Positions 8,605 to 17,769 of a stretch of 64,000 nucleotides of DNA are shown in pieces (positions within the stretch are counted from its first letter, which is position 1; every line of letters begins with the position of its first letter). This DNA is from Paracoccaceae bacterium. Its GTDB lineage: Bacteria > Pseudomonadota > Alphaproteobacteria > Rhodobacterales > Rhodobacteraceae. Position numbers and translations under genes: made by a program. The DNA lies in the NCBI GenBank assembly GCA_027489355.1, contig JAIXZY010000020.1, positions 1-64,000 of the forward strand. Reading direction: 5' to 3'. The notes beneath the pieces are model-generated. The model was not told the DNA's origin, made no database searches, and saw only the letters and a program-made list of their open reading frames with translations.

Positions 8605-10252
8605 CGCGCCAGCGGTTGACGATCGGATAGCGGCGGTCCAGCCAGAAGGCCTTTTGCGTCAGCCGCACCCCGGGGGCCGACTGGAACCGCTTGTATTCCG
8701 CAAGGTACAGCAGGTGCTCGACCTTCTTCACCACGGCCCGGTCGAAGCCCAGGCCGACGATCTCGGCAACCGACATCTCCTTTTCCACCAGGCATTCCAG
8801 GATCGCGTCCAGCACCTCATAGGGCGGCAGGCTGTCCTGGTCGGTCTGGTTGGCCCGCAGTTCCGCCGACGGCGGCCGCGAGATGATGCGCTCGGGGATC
8901 ACCTCTCCCGCCGGACCCTTCATCCAGGGCCGGTGGTTCTCGTTCCGCCAGCGCGCGGTCAGGAACATGCGGGTCTTGTACATGTCCTTGACCGGGTTGT
9001 AACCCCCGTTCATGTCGCCGTAGATCGTGCAGTAGCCCACAGCCATCTCCGACTTGTTGCCGGTGGTCAGCAGCATCTCGCCGAACTTGTTCGACAGGGC
9101 CATCAACAGCAACCCCCGCAGGCGGGACTGGATGTTCTCCTCGGTGATCCCCGGCTGCGTGCCCTCGAACAGCGGAGCCAAAGCCTCCCCCACCGCTTCT
9201 TGAGCGCCCTTGATCGGCACCGTGTCATAGCGGCAGCCCAAGGCCTTCGCCGCCGCCGTCGCCAGGTCCAGGGACTCCTGGCTGGTGAACTCCGACGGCA
9301 GCATCACGCAGCGCACGTTCTCCGGCCCCAGCGCATCCACCGCCATGGCCGCCACGATCGCCGAGTCGATCCCGCCCGACAGCCCCAGCAGCGCCTTCCG
9401 GAACCCCGTTTTCCGCATGTAATCGCCCAGCGCCAGCACGCAGGCCCGGTAATCCGCCTCGCCAATCGGAGGGATCTCCGCGATCTCCCCCTGGTCCGCC
9501 AGCCACCCCTCCGGCCCCCGCCGGAAGGTGACCATCACCTCGCACTCATCGAACTGCGGCAGTTGCGCCATCAGCCGCCCGCCGGGGTTCAGCACCATGC
9601 TGGAGCCATCGAACACCTGGTCATCCTGCCCGCCCACCATGTTCAGGTAGACCAGCGGCAACCGCGTCTCCACGACGCGGGACACCATCAGGTTCAGCCG
9701 CAGGTTCGGCTTGCCCCGGTGATAGGGCGAGCCATTGGGGATCAGCAAAATCTCCGCCCCCGTCTCGGACAAGGTCTCGGCCACGTCGGGATGCCAGGCG
9801 TCTTCGCAGATCGGCGTCCCGATCCGCACGCCCTTTACAACGTAAGGCCCGTGCACATCGGCCGAGGCAAAGACCCGCTTCTCGTCGAAGACCGCATCGT
9901 TCGGCAGGTGGTGCTTCAAGACGCGGGCATGGACCCGCCCGCCCTCCAGCACGTAATAGCCGTTGTAAAGCTTCAGCCCCTGCAGGACCGGCCCGCCGAT
10001 CCCCAGCGCCGGGCCGTCCGCGCAGACGGCGGCAAGCCGCTCCACCGCCGCGATGGCCGCCTGGACGAAGGCGGGTTTCAGGATCAGGTCCTGGGTCTGG
10101 TAGCCGGTCACGAACATCTCGGTCAGCGCGACCATGTCGGCGCCCGCGGCCTTCCCGCTTTCCCAGGCCGCCCTGGCCCGCGCCACGTTCCCGGCAATGT
10201 CCCCCACCACCGGGTTCAGCTGCGCCAGCATCATCTTGAACGTGTCGGTCAT
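8594..10252 (-). CDS. nadE: Glutamine-dependent NAD+ synthetase
   Basis: This enzyme makes NAD+ from deamido-NAD+ using ammonia released from glutamine. It is a two-domain protein of 552 aa. The N-terminal nitrilase-type amidase domain has PICEDAWHPD with the catalytic cysteine, and its glutamate and lysine lie upstream. The C-terminal synthetase domain has the ATP-PPi loop GLSGGIDSAIVAAM, followed by LLTTGNKSEMAVGY and YGDMNGGYNPVKDMYKT. The start is the ATG at 10252 (MTDTFKMMLAQLNPVVGD), where the nitrilase fold begins; the open frame to 10339 is not needed. It is divergent from the MORN-repeat gene. Confidence 0.97.
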   Translation of the reverse strand: MTDTFKMMLAQLNPVVGDIAGNVARARAAWESGKAAGADMVALTEMFVTGYQTQDLILKPAFVQAAIAAVERLAAVCADGPALGIGGPVLQGLKLYNGYYVLEGGRVHARVLKHHLPNDAVFDEKRVFASADVHGPYVVKGVRIGTPICEDAWHPDVAETLSETGAEILLIPNGSPYHRGKPNLRLNLMVSRVVETRLPLVYLNMVGGQDDQVFDGSSMVLNPGGRLMAQLPQFDECEVMVTFRRGPEGWLADQGEIAEIPPIGEADYRACVLALGDYMRKTGFRKALLGLSGGIDSAIVAAMAVDALGPENVRCVMLPSEFTSQESLDLATAAAKALGCRYDTVPIKGAQEAVGEALAPLFEGTQPGITEENIQSRLRGLLLMALSNKFGEMLLTTGNKSEMAVGYCTIYGDMNGGYNPVKDMYKTRMFLTARWRNENHRPWMKGPAGEVIPERIISRPPSAELRANQTDQDSLPPYEVLDAILECLVEKEMSVAEIVGLGFDRAVVKKVEHLLYLAEYKRFQSAPGVRLTQKAFWLDRRYPIVNRWRDDG

Positions 10253-10403
10253 GGCCCCGCCCCCACTATATCCGTTACTTCTAGCAGACTGAGGCCCAAG
10301 GGAAAGTGGCAGCAGGGACGTGACGGCGCATCCCGGCACACAAGCTTGTCACACCCGAACCCCGCCCTTACCCTGCCCCCATAACGCCCCCAGGGATTCG
10401 CCC

Positions 10404-11825
10404 ATGCGCCTGCCTGCCGCCCTCCTCCTCGCCGCCCTCGCCCTTCCCGCAGCGGCGCAAGAGGGGGACATCATCACCAAGCAATACGACGACGGCTCGG
10501 TCTATGAAGGCACCTTCCTGAACGGCCGCCAGCACGGGATGGGAACCTACCGGCTCCCCTCGGGCTTCACCTATTCCGGCGAATGGGTGGACGGAGAGAT
10601 CACCGGCGTCGGCACCGCGCGCTACCCCAACGGGTCCGTCTACGAGGGCAGCTTCGTGAAGGGCCAGCCCGAGGGCAAGGGCAAGATCACCGCCCCCGAC
10701 GGGCGCGTCTACGAAGGCGACTGGGTCCAGGGCCAGATGACCGGGAGCGGCAAGGCCACCTATGCCAACGGGTCGGTCTACGAAGGCACCTTCGTCAAGG
10801 GCACCCACAACGGCAAGGGAAAGCTGACGAACCCCTCGGGCTATACCTACGAAGGCGACTGGGTCCTTGGCGTCAAGGAAGGCCAGGGCAAGATCACCTA
10901 TCCCGACGGGACGGTCTACGAAGGCGGCCTTGTGAAGGGACAGCGGTCGGGCAAGGGCAAGCTCGCCATGCCCGACGGGCTGGCCTACCAGGGCGACTGG
11001 GCCGAGGGGCAGATCAACGGCCAGGGGATGCTGACCCAGCCCAACGGCGACGTCTACGAGGGCAGCTTCAAGGACGGGCTCCGCGACGGGCAGGGGAAGC
11101 TCACCCACAAGAACGGCGACATCTACATCGGCACCTGGACCAGGGACCGTCGCCAGGGCCGCGGCAGCTTCTCCACGCCGGACGGCTTCAAGTACGAAGG
11201 CACCTGGGTCGAGGGGAGGATGGAGGGGACGGGGTCGATCACCTATCCCGACGGGTCCGTCTACATCGGCGCGATGAAGGCCGACCAGCCGAACGGTCAG
11301 GGCGCGATCACCTACCCGGACGGCAGCACCTACCAGGGCAACTGGGTCGCCGGGGTGATCGAGGGCCAGGGCCGCGCCACCTACAAGGACGGCCGGGTCT
11401 ATGAGGGCGCGTTCAAGCAGGCCAAGCCCGAGGGCAAGGGCGTGATTACCTACCCCGACGGCTATCGCTACGAAGGCGACTGGGTCGCGGGCCAGCGGCA
11501 GGGCGTGGGGTCGGCGGTCTACCCCGACGGCAGCCTCTACAAGGGCGAGTTCAAGGCCGGGCTGCGCGACGGCCAGGGCGAGTTCACCACGACCGACGGG
11601 TTCAAATACGTCGGAACCTGGGTGGCGGGCCAGATCGAGGGCCAAGGCGTGGCCACCTACCCCGAGGGCGACGTCTACGAGGGCCTGTTCAAGGCCGGGA
11701 AGCGCGAGGGCCAGGGGAAGCTCACCTACAAGTCCGGCGAAGTGGCCGAGGGCATCTGGCAGAACGGCATCCTGACGGCTCCGCCCGAGACCCCGGCCCC
11801 AGCGGAACCTTCGACGACCCCGTAG
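10404..11825 (+). CDS. Secreted MORN-repeat protein
   Basis: This 473-aa protein starts with a Sec signal peptide (MRLPAALLLAALALPAAAQ). After that it consists almost wholly of 23-residue MORN repeats of the form DGxxYEGxWxxGxxxGxGxxxYP. I count 18 full repeats plus a partial nineteenth, with no spacing errors, ending in a short proline-rich tail (PPETPAPAEPSTTP). MORN repeats form extended beta-hairpin sheets and in other systems bind lipids or proteins. No catalytic domain is attached, so a periplasmic or outer-surface scaffold is plausible. The start at 10404 is set by the signal peptide. Confidence 0.93.
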   Translation: MRLPAALLLAALALPAAAQEGDIITKQYDDGSVYEGTFLNGRQHGMGTYRLPSGFTYSGEWVDGEITGVGTARYPNGSVYEGSFVKGQPEGKGKITAPDGRVYEGDWVQGQMTGSGKATYANGSVYEGTFVKGTHNGKGKLTNPSGYTYEGDWVLGVKEGQGKITYPDGTVYEGGLVKGQRSGKGKLAMPDGLAYQGDWAEGQINGQGMLTQPNGDVYEGSFKDGLRDGQGKLTHKNGDIYIGTWTRDRRQGRGSFSTPDGFKYEGTWVEGRMEGTGSITYPDGSVYIGAMKADQPNGQGAITYPDGSTYQGNWVAGVIEGQGRATYKDGRVYEGAFKQAKPEGKGVITYPDGYRYEGDWVAGQRQGVGSAVYPDGSLYKGEFKAGLRDGQGEFTTTDGFKYVGTWVAGQIEGQGVATYPEGDVYEGLFKAGKREGQGKLTYKSGEVAEGIWQNGILTAPPETPAPAEPSTTP

Positions 11826-11843
11826 GTCGGGCTTCAGCCCGAC
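11826..11843. terminator. Hairpin at the convergent end of the MORN gene
   Basis: Perfect 8-bp arms GTCGGGCT/AGCCCGAC with a TC loop immediately follow the MORN stop codon. It faces the MT-A70 gene on the other strand, so it probably terminates transcription. A CGTAGGGTGCGC half-element, part of a dispersed repeat family, lies 21 nt further on at 11865. Confidence 0.6.
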
Positions 11844-11907
11844 TCTCTATTGCCACGGAGACAGCCGTAGGGTGCGCTACAGCACATCGAACACTTGTGC
11901 GTTTCTG

Positions 11908-12558
11908 CTAGATAGCCTTGCGCGACTTCAGCTGAATAACCTCCGCCTGCGAATGGTTCGCATAGGTGTCCCAAGTCGGGGTGTATTCGTCTGCCTGATT
12001 GCCCCAGACTGTCCATCCGACCCGCGGCCCGCGAGCAAACATCTCAAGCCGGGGACCATTGCTGCAGCCTTCGATCAGCGCGTACTGTTCATCGGGTTTG
12101 CGGCTATGCTCGCGCTTCTGGGTCGAGATGATGTTCTCCTGAGTCCGCCCAAGCTGCATGGTTCGCGCATTCTTGCCGCGAACGCCAAACAACAGGATCT
12201 CGGTCACATTCCGGAAATAGAAACCAACACCGCGCCGATCCGGTCCTCCGTCCTTGCGAACCTTGTACCATATGATGTTGCTCTTGTAAGAAAATCCCCA
12301 ATGCTCCATCACCTTCAGCCCCTCTGGCAGCAAGGCGTTGGGAACCCAAAGGTAAAGATGTGCCGTATCTGCGACGATTGCCTCGACAGGAAGGTCGCAG
12401 ATTTCTCGCAGCGTCATCGTCGGATACCGTGACAGCCGCTTATGCTCGGGTGCCATCTTTCCAGTCCGGTTCTGGAACTGCCAAGGCGGATCAGCCAGAA
12501 TTGTCTTGAACTTTGTTGCACCCGCTTTCGTCAGGAGATCATCTGCTGCGCTGGTCAT
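11908..12558 (-). CDS. MT-A70 family adenine DNA methyltransferase
   Basis: This SAM-dependent N6-adenine methyltransferase of 216 aa has the catalytic motif DPPW at residues 23-26 (ILADPPWQFQN). Downstream are LYLWVPNALLPEG and TEILLFGVRGK, typical of the MT-A70 family. Its start overlaps the stop of the upstream nuclease gene by 4 nt (ATGA), so the two are translationally coupled. The coupling to a BglII-type nuclease indicates that it protects the host's own restriction sites. It ends convergently with the MORN gene. Confidence 0.92.
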   Translation of the reverse strand: MTSAADDLLTKAGATKFKTILADPPWQFQNRTGKMAPEHKRLSRYPTMTLREICDLPVEAIVADTAHLYLWVPNALLPEGLKVMEHWGFSYKSNIIWYKVRKDGGPDRRGVGFYFRNVTEILLFGVRGKNARTMQLGRTQENIISTQKREHSRKPDEQYALIEGCSNGPRLEMFARGPRVGWTVWGNQADEYTPTWDTYANHSQAEVIQLKSRKAI

Positions 12559-13148
12559 GCCTCATCCTCCACGTAGAGCGATTTCTTGATACCAAACACA
12601 AGGAGTGGACAACCCGCGCCTCCGCCGCCCTCGATGCGGGGAAGCAGTTTGGACATATGGGTTGTCGACATTCCATAGGATGACCCTCGCCCAAGATCCC
12701 TAAAAATGTCTTGCAACTCATCTGCTCTGGTCAGAATGACGCCAACGCTAACCGCACGAAGGTCAAATAGAAGACGGAAGTTGTTCAGGTCCCGATCATA
12801 GAACGGATCCTTGTTGTTCCACTCTACCTCAAGCGCGACCCCGTTCTTATAGCAGTCAACCTTATGCGTCGGAGAGTCTAGTCTTTTGCCGTCGACCTCG
12901 ATGGCCGTTTGGAACTGCTTTTCGACCCAACCCCGGCGCACTAGAAAATCATCTACGTAAATTGCCAGCTTGGATTTGTTGCCGCCGCCGACGGATATCC
13001 AAGATTTGCGCAGGCGAAGGTCTTGAAGCAGGGCAAGAAGGTCGCCCCACTCAGCAGGGAAATCTTGTGAAAGGATCGCGCTAGCATGCTTCCACTCGTG
13101 AAATTCGTAGTTGTCCCGCACAAATCGGGGCAAACGGTCAATCAACAT
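12555..13148 (-). CDS. BglII/BstYI-type type II restriction endonuclease
   Basis: This 197-aa protein fits the BglII/BstYI restriction endonuclease family. A PD-(D/E)xK-like active site is visible as D98, then E107 and E109 in DCYKNGVALEVEWNNKD. This reproduces the D-x8-E-x-(Q/E) spacing known for BglII, with Glu in place of Gln. The following DPFYDRDLNNFRLLFDL is also characteristic of the family. It is followed with a 4-nt overlap by the MT-A70 methylase. BglII and BstYI cleave GATC-centred sites, so such a site is plausible here, but this is inference. The frame is intact; base composition is somewhat less GC-rich than in neighbours, consistent with transfer. Confidence 0.85.
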   Translation of the reverse strand: MLIDRLPRFVRDNYEFHEWKHASAILSQDFPAEWGDLLALLQDLRLRKSWISVGGGNKSKLAIYVDDFLVRRGWVEKQFQTAIEVDGKRLDSPTHKVDCYKNGVALEVEWNNKDPFYDRDLNNFRLLFDLRAVSVGVILTRADELQDIFRDLGRGSSYGMSTTHMSKLLPRIEGGGGAGCPLLVFGIKKSLYVEDEA

Positions 13149-13369
13149 CTTGTGGTCTCCCTGTCGAGCCGTAGCCTATATGCTCGCGACCTTTCGAACA
13201 AGCCGAACTTAGGGACCTGCGGACATCGCAACGATCTTGATTTGCCACAGTTAACACCACCCTAACGCCCGCACCCAACCCCTTGAAATCCCTGCCCCCG
13301 CACCCCCTGTCCTGCGTGGACAGCCGGAATCCCTTGCGGCCCCCACCCCCGCCCCGCTAATCCTCCTCC

Positions 13370-14449
13370 ATGCGCCAGACCCTGACCGAGATCTACGAGG
13401 CCCGCGTGGCCCAAGGCTCCCTGAAGCCCGACCCCGCCCAGCACGCCCTCCTCCCCCGCCTCGAAGAGCTCCGGTCCTGGCTGGAGGCGAACACGACCCG
13501 CAAGGTCGGCCTCTTCGCGGGCCTCTTCGCCAAGCCGATCCAGCCCCCGAAGGGCCTCTACCTCTGGGGGGGCGTCGGGCGCGGCAAGTCGATGCTGATG
13601 GACCTCTTTACCGAAGCCACCCAGATCACCCAGAAGCGCCGCATCCACTTCCACGCCTTCATGCAGTCCGTCCACAAGGGCATGCACGCCGCCCGCGCGC
13701 GCGGCGTCGAGGACCCGCTGACCCCCGTCGCCGACGAGATCATCCGCGACCTCCGTCTCCTCGCCTTCGACGAGATGCAGATCACCGACATCACCGACGC
13801 GATGCTGGTGGGTCGCCTCTTCGAGAAGCTCTTCGCCGCCGGGATCGTGATCGTCACCACCTCGAACCGCCCGCCGCAGGACCTGTACAAGGACGGCCTC
13901 AACCGCGGCATCTTCCTGCCCTTCATCGCCATGCTGGAGGACCGCCTCCACGTCGTTGAGCTGGAAAGCCCCACCGACTACCGCCAGCACCGCCTGCAGG
14001 GCGCGCAGGTCTACTTCCACCCGGCCCGATCGGCCACCGCCCAGATCGCCGCGATCTGGACCGACCTCACCGGCGGCGCGACCAACCAGCCCCTGTCGCT
14101 GGAGGTGAACGGCCGCCAGGTCATCCTGCCCCGCTTTGCCAGCGGCGTGGGACGCGCCAGCTTCTGGGACCTCTGCTCGAAACCCCTCGGCCCGGCCGAC
14201 TACCTCGCCATCGCTCGCGCCGTCCGGGTGCTGATCCTGGAGGACATCCCCCAGCTGTCCTCGGCCAACTACAACGAGGCGAAACGCTTCGTGACCCTGA
14301 TCGACGCGCTGTACGAGGCAAAGGTCCGCCTCATCGCCTCGGCCGCCGACACGCCGGAGCGGCTCTACATCGAGGGCGAAGGATCGTTCGAATTCGAACG
14401 CACCGCCAGCCGCCTGCGCGAGATGCAAGGCGCGGACTGGGGCCTTTAG
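13370..14449 (+). CDS. zapE: Cell division protein ZapE (AFG1-like ATPase)
   Basis: This AAA-type ATPase of 359 aa belongs to the ZapE/AFG1 family, which associates with the Z ring in bacteria. Walker A is GLYLWGGVGRGKSMLMDLF and Walker B is LLAFDEMQITDITDA, followed by the family-typical IVTTSNRPPQDLYKDGLNR. The N-terminal MRQTLTEIYEARVAQG is also typical. There is no signal peptide; it should act at the membrane or septum from the cytoplasm. Its 3' end overlaps the convergent TSUP gene by 4 nt. Confidence 0.95.
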   Translation: MRQTLTEIYEARVAQGSLKPDPAQHALLPRLEELRSWLEANTTRKVGLFAGLFAKPIQPPKGLYLWGGVGRGKSMLMDLFTEATQITQKRRIHFHAFMQSVHKGMHAARARGVEDPLTPVADEIIRDLRLLAFDEMQITDITDAMLVGRLFEKLFAAGIVIVTTSNRPPQDLYKDGLNRGIFLPFIAMLEDRLHVVELESPTDYRQHRLQGAQVYFHPARSATAQIAAIWTDLTGGATNQPLSLEVNGRQVILPRFASGVGRASFWDLCSKPLGPADYLAIARAVRVLILEDIPQLSSANYNEAKRFVTLIDALYEAKVRLIASAADTPERLYIEGEGSFEFERTASRLREMQGADWGL

Positions 14450-15207
14450 GCCAGCGCCTGCCACAAGAGCCGCAGGGCCATCGCAGTCGAGACGAAGACC
14501 AGAAGCGGCTTGATCAGCCGCGCCCCCACCCGCATCGCCACCCGCGCGCCAAGCGTGGCCCCAAGGATCTGGCCAACCGCCATCGCCAATCCCACAGCCC
14601 ACCATGTAGCGCCCGAGGTGCTGAACACGATGAGACTGCCGAGGTTCGACCCGAAGTTGAGCAACTTCGCGTGGGACGTCGCCTTCAGCACCCCGAAGCC
14701 CGCCAGAAGCACGAAGCTCATCATGAAGAAGCTGCCGGTCCCCGGCCCGAAGAATCCGTCATAGGCAGCAATGCCGGGGACAACGGTCACGGCAAAGACG
14801 CCGGGCTTCATCCGCTCGATCCGCGCGTCGTCCGACAGGCCGGGCTTCAGCGCGAAGAAGGCCGCCACGCCGATCAGCACCACCGGCATGATCAGCCGCA
14901 GGATTTCCGCCGGGACCAGATGCGCAACCAGCGCCCCCAGCGCCCCGAAGACCACGGCGATCCCGGCCATCGGCAGCTGCGAGCGTAGATTCACGTGCCC
15001 GGCGCGGGCATAGGACAGGGCCGCAGTCCCCGACCCGAAGGTTGCCTGCAGCTTCGCCGTGGCCAGCGTCTCGACCGGAGAAGCCCCGCAGAGCAGAAGC
15101 GCCGGCACGATGATCAGTCCGCCGCCCCCAGCGATCGCGTCGACGAAACCCGCGATGAACGCAGCAAGGATCAGAAGCAGGGCAAGCTCGGTGGCAATTT
15201 CGAACAT
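14446..15207 (-). CDS. TSUP (TauE/SafE) family permease
   Basis: This is a membrane protein of 253 aa with about eight hydrophobic segments, of the TauE/SafE sulfite or organic-anion exporter family. The first repeat carries [20 protein letters not shown] and the second carries [12 protein letters not shown], the paired glycine-rich TSUP signatures. The start is the ATG at 15207 ([17 protein letters not shown]); the longer open frame upstream runs through repeat sequence and is rejected. It lies downstream of serB on the same strand, separated by 283 nt of repeats with a strong hairpin. The substrate is unknown. Confidence 0.92.
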   Translation of the reverse strand: MFEIATELALLLILAAFIAGFVDAIAGGGGLIIVPALLLCGASPVETLATAKLQATFGSGTAALSYARAGHVNLRSQLPMAGIAVVFGALGALVAHLVPAEILRLIMPVVLIGVAAFFALKPGLSDDARIERMKPGVFAVTVVPGIAAYDGFFGPGTGSFFMMSFVLLAGFGVLKATSHAKLLNFGSNLGSLIVFSTSGATWWAVGLAMAVGQILGATLGARVAMRVGARLIKPLLVFVSTAMALRLLWQALA

Positions 15208-15342
15208 GGCCGGTTTTCTCGCCGGTTCGCCTCCCGGGGGCAAGGGGCAGCCACCTCGGGGGCCATCGAGGCCCCGCTCGGCGGCGCTGCCGCGGACCAA
15301 CTTCAAGCCATGCGCAAGTCGAAAAGGCGATGCCTCCGGCGG

Positions 15343-15413
15343 GGATATTTGCAGAAGGGAAAGGGGGTTTCTCTTCTGCAAATATCCTCGGGGGTTTGGG
15401 GGTGAAACCCCTA
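15343..15413. repeat. Long inverted repeat plus 'CAAATATCCTCGGGGG' repeat copy
   Basis: Arms GGATATTTGCAGAAG (15343-15357) and CTTCTGCAAATATCC (15373-15387) are perfectly complementary over 15 bp around a 15-nt loop. The right arm continues into a CAAATATCCTCGGGGGTTTGGGGGTGAAACCCC repeat copy running to 15413. It lies between serB and the TSUP gene and would fold into a stable hairpin on either strand. A diverged extension (CGAGACCAAAGC, about 15446-15457) also occurs after the 34.6-kb copy. Confidence 0.8.
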
Positions 15414-15490
15414 TCTGCCGACGAGGACAGCGAAGCCCCGACGACGAGACCAAAGCCTCGCGCGGCAGCGCCCCGCTTCCAAGGCGCCGG

Positions 15491-16369
15491 TCAGTCCGGG
15501 GAAAAGTCGCCGCGGGAATAGCCCTGCAGGTAAAGAAGCGCAGTCAGGTCGCCGTGGTTCACCCGGACCTCGCATTCCGCTTGCACCCGCGGCTTGGCAT
15601 GCAGGGCCACGCCGGTCCCCGCCGCCTGCAGCATCGGCAAGTCGTTCGCGCCGTCGCCTACCGCGATTGCCTGGCCCGGCGTGATGCCCAGCCTGGCGGT
15701 GATCTCGTTCAGGGCCTCAAGCTTTGCTTCCTTGCCAAGGATAGGCTCGGCAACCGTTCCGGCCAGTTTGCCGCCCTCGATGTGCAGCGTGTTGGCCCGG
15801 GTCTCGTCGAATCCCAGCGTCGCGGCCACTGCGGAGGTGAACGCGGTAAATCCGCCCGACACGAGCGCCGCATAGGCTCCGTTCGCCTTCATCGTCGCCA
15901 GAAGCACCTTGCCCCCCGGCATCAGCGTGATCCGGTCCCGCAGGACCTGGCCGATCACCGACTCGGGCAGCCCCCGAAGAAGGCCCACCCGCTCGCGCAG
16001 CGCGCCCTCGAAGTCCAGCTCTGCGTTCATCGCCCGCGCCGTGATGTCGGCCACCTGTGCGCCCACCCCGGCCTCGTCGGCCAGTTCGTCGATGCATTCC
16101 TGCCGGATCATCGTCGAATCCATATCCGCGATCAGAAGGCGCTTTTTCCGGCCCTCGGCCCGCTGCACCACCATGTCGACACGCAGCGCCTGAAGGCCCT
16201 CCCAGACCTCCCAGCGATTCTCGGGCACGGCCTTGACATCGAACTCTGCGGCCACGCCCGGGTCCAGCCAACGCGCCTCGCCCCCGCCCCAGGCGTTGCG
16301 GAGACTTTCGACCGTGACCCGCTCCAGCACAGGGGTTTCTGGGTTGGTGAGCAGGGTCACGACATGCAT
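15491..16369 (-). CDS. serB: Phosphoserine phosphatase
   Basis: This HAD-superfamily phosphatase carries out the last step of serine synthesis, hydrolysing O-phosphoserine. At 292 aa it has an N-terminal ACT-like region ([17 protein letters not shown]). The HAD catalytic motif DMDSTMI follows, with [11 protein letters not shown] (motif II) and [12 protein letters not shown] (motif III) further on. The start is the ATG at 16369. It is transcribed divergently from serC and serA, so the pathway genes are clustered but not in one operon. The 153-nt intergenic region carries the serC leader. Confidence 0.97.
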   Translation of the reverse strand: MHVVTLLTNPETPVLERVTVESLRNAWGGGEARWLDPGVAAEFDVKAVPENRWEVWEGLQALRVDMVVQRAEGRKKRLLIADMDSTMIRQECIDELADEAGVGAQVADITARAMNAELDFEGALRERVGLLRGLPESVIGQVLRDRITLMPGGKVLLATMKANGAYAALVSGGFTAFTSAVAATLGFDETRANTLHIEGGKLAGTVAEPILGKEAKLEALNEITARLGITPGQAIAVGDGANDLPMLQAAGTGVALHAKPRVQAECEVRVNHGDLTALLYLQGYSRGDFSPD

Positions 16370-16522
16370 GGGCAGGTTTCCGATAGTGAACAGAGGTGTC
16401 GCTTTTTCGCGACCAAGCGTCGGACTATCGCGATTTTTCCGCTTGCGCCAGAGCCGGACGCCCATTACCCACGGCGGCGGGACACCCTTCCCCAACGAAG
16501 GGCTTTTAGCTGGAAGGCTACC
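16370..16522 (+). promoter_or_regulatory. serB-serC divergent region; candidate serC leader RNA
   Basis: This region holds the divergent promoters. Just before serC there is a CCCTTC/GAAGGG hairpin (16485-16502) followed by CTTTTAGCT. A conserved serC RNA motif is known upstream of serC in alphaproteobacteria, and this position and hairpin fit it. I cannot align the full consensus by eye, so the identification is tentative. Confidence 0.4.
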
Positions 16523-17680
16523 ATGACAGACCTGACCCCGCCGGCCAAGCGCCCGGCCAACCCGCGTTTTTCCTCGGGCCCCTGCGCCAAGATCCCCGGA
16601 TATTCCCTCGACATGCTGGCCGACGCGCCTTTGGGCCGCAGCCACCGCGCAGCCGTTGGCAAGGCCAAGCTGAAAGAGGCGATCGACCTGACGCGTGAAA
16701 TCCTGGGCGTCCCCGCCGACTACCGGATCGGCATCGTGCCCGCCTCCGACACCGGGGCAGTCGAGATGGCGATGTGGTCGCTCCTCGGTGCCCGCCCGGT
16801 CGAGATGCTGGCCTGGGAAAGCTTCGGCGAGGGCTGGGTCACGGATGTGGTCAAGCAGCTGAAACTGGACGCTGTGGTCCGCAAGGCGCCCTATGGGCAG
16901 ATCGTGGACTTGACCCAGGTCGATTTCGACAAGGACGTGGTCCTCACCTGGAACGGCACCACCTCGGGCGTCCGCCTGCCCAACGGCGATGCGATCCCGG
17001 CGGCTCGTGCGGGCCTCACCATCTGCGACGCGACCTCGGCCGCCTTCGCGATTGACCTGCCCTGGGACAAGCTCGACGTCACCACCTTCTCCTGGCAGAA
17101 GGTCCTGGGCGGCGAGGGCGCGCATGGCGTCCTGATCCTGTCGCCCCGCGCGGTGGAGCGGCTTGAGACCTATGTCCCCGCCTGGCCGCTGCCGAAGATC
17201 TTCCGGCTGACCGCCAAGGGGAAGCTCATCGAAGGCATCTTCCAGGGCGAGACGATCAACACCCCCTCGATGCTGGCGAACGAGGATTACCTTGTCGCGC
17301 TGAAATGGGCGAAGTCCATCGGCGGGTTGAAGGGCCTGATCGCCCGCGCCAATGCCAATGCCAAGGTCGTCTGGGACTTCTGCGCCGCAAACCCCTGGAT
17401 CGCCAACCTGGCGGAGGACCCGGCGACGGCCTCCACCACCTCGGTCTGCCTCAAGTTCACCGATCCGCGCATCACCGATGGCGAGGCCTTTGCGAAAGCC
17501 GCCGCCAAGCGGATCGAGAAGTCCGGCGCGGGCTTCGACCTGGGCGCCTATCGCGACGCGCCTCCGGGCCTCCGCATCTGGTGCGGCTCGACGGTTGAGA
17601 CCTCGGACGTCCAGGCGCTGATGCCCTGGATCGCCTATGCCTTCGAGGCCGAGATCGCGGCTGTGGCGCAAGCTGCCTGA
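16523..17680 (+). CDS. serC: Phosphoserine aminotransferase
   Basis: This PLP enzyme converts 3-phosphohydroxypyruvate to phosphoserine. The 385-aa sequence shows [20 protein letters not shown] near the N-terminus and [15 protein letters not shown], whose lysine binds [18 protein letters not shown] supplies the cofactor aspartate. This is the alphaproteobacterial SerC type. The start at 16523 ([14 protein letters not shown]) follows the leader hairpin. serA follows after 89 nt, most of which is a large inverted repeat. Confidence 0.97.
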   Translation: MTDLTPPAKRPANPRFSSGPCAKIPGYSLDMLADAPLGRSHRAAVGKAKLKEAIDLTREILGVPADYRIGIVPASDTGAVEMAMWSLLGARPVEMLAWESFGEGWVTDVVKQLKLDAVVRKAPYGQIVDLTQVDFDKDVVLTWNGTTSGVRLPNGDAIPAARAGLTICDATSAAFAIDLPWDKLDVTTFSWQKVLGGEGAHGVLILSPRAVERLETYVPAWPLPKIFRLTAKGKLIEGIFQGETINTPSMLANEDYLVALKWAKSIGGLKGLIARANANAKVVWDFCAANPWIANLAEDPATASTTSVCLKFTDPRITDGEAFAKAAAKRIEKSGAGFDLGAYRDAPPGLRIWCGSTVETSDVQALMPWIAYAFEAEIAAVAQAA

Positions 17681-17686
17681 CATCAC

Positions 17687-17745
17687 GGGTGCGCAATGAA
17701 TGCGCACCCTACCCCACCCCGTAGGGTGCGCATTCATGGCGCACC
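17687..17745. repeat. Double palindrome between serC and serA
   Basis: The first hairpin is GGGTGCGCA/TGCGCACCC (17687-17709) and the second is GGTGCGC/GCGCACC (17725-17745). In addition, ATGAATGCGCACCCTAC (17696-17712) and GTAGGGTGCGCATTCAT (17721-17737) are perfect 17-nt reverse complements. Alternative cruciforms are therefore possible. It belongs to the GTAGGGTG(G/C)GC family also seen at 8140, 11865 and 24162, and may separate serC from serA expression. Confidence 0.8.
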
Positions 17746-17769
17746 ATCCGCACCCACAGGATTGATCCC

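Noticed and set aside
13149-13369. Possible small gene between the restriction nuclease and zapE
   Set aside because: The 221-nt gap has no open frame with support; it probably holds the two divergent promoters.
15059-16522. The N-terminal extension of the serC open frame back to 15059
   Set aside because: It runs antisense through serB and repeat DNA. The SerC family start is at 16523.
16370-17737. The extension of the serB open frame upstream of 16369
   Set aside because: It runs antisense through serC; the SerB N-terminus is clear at 16369.
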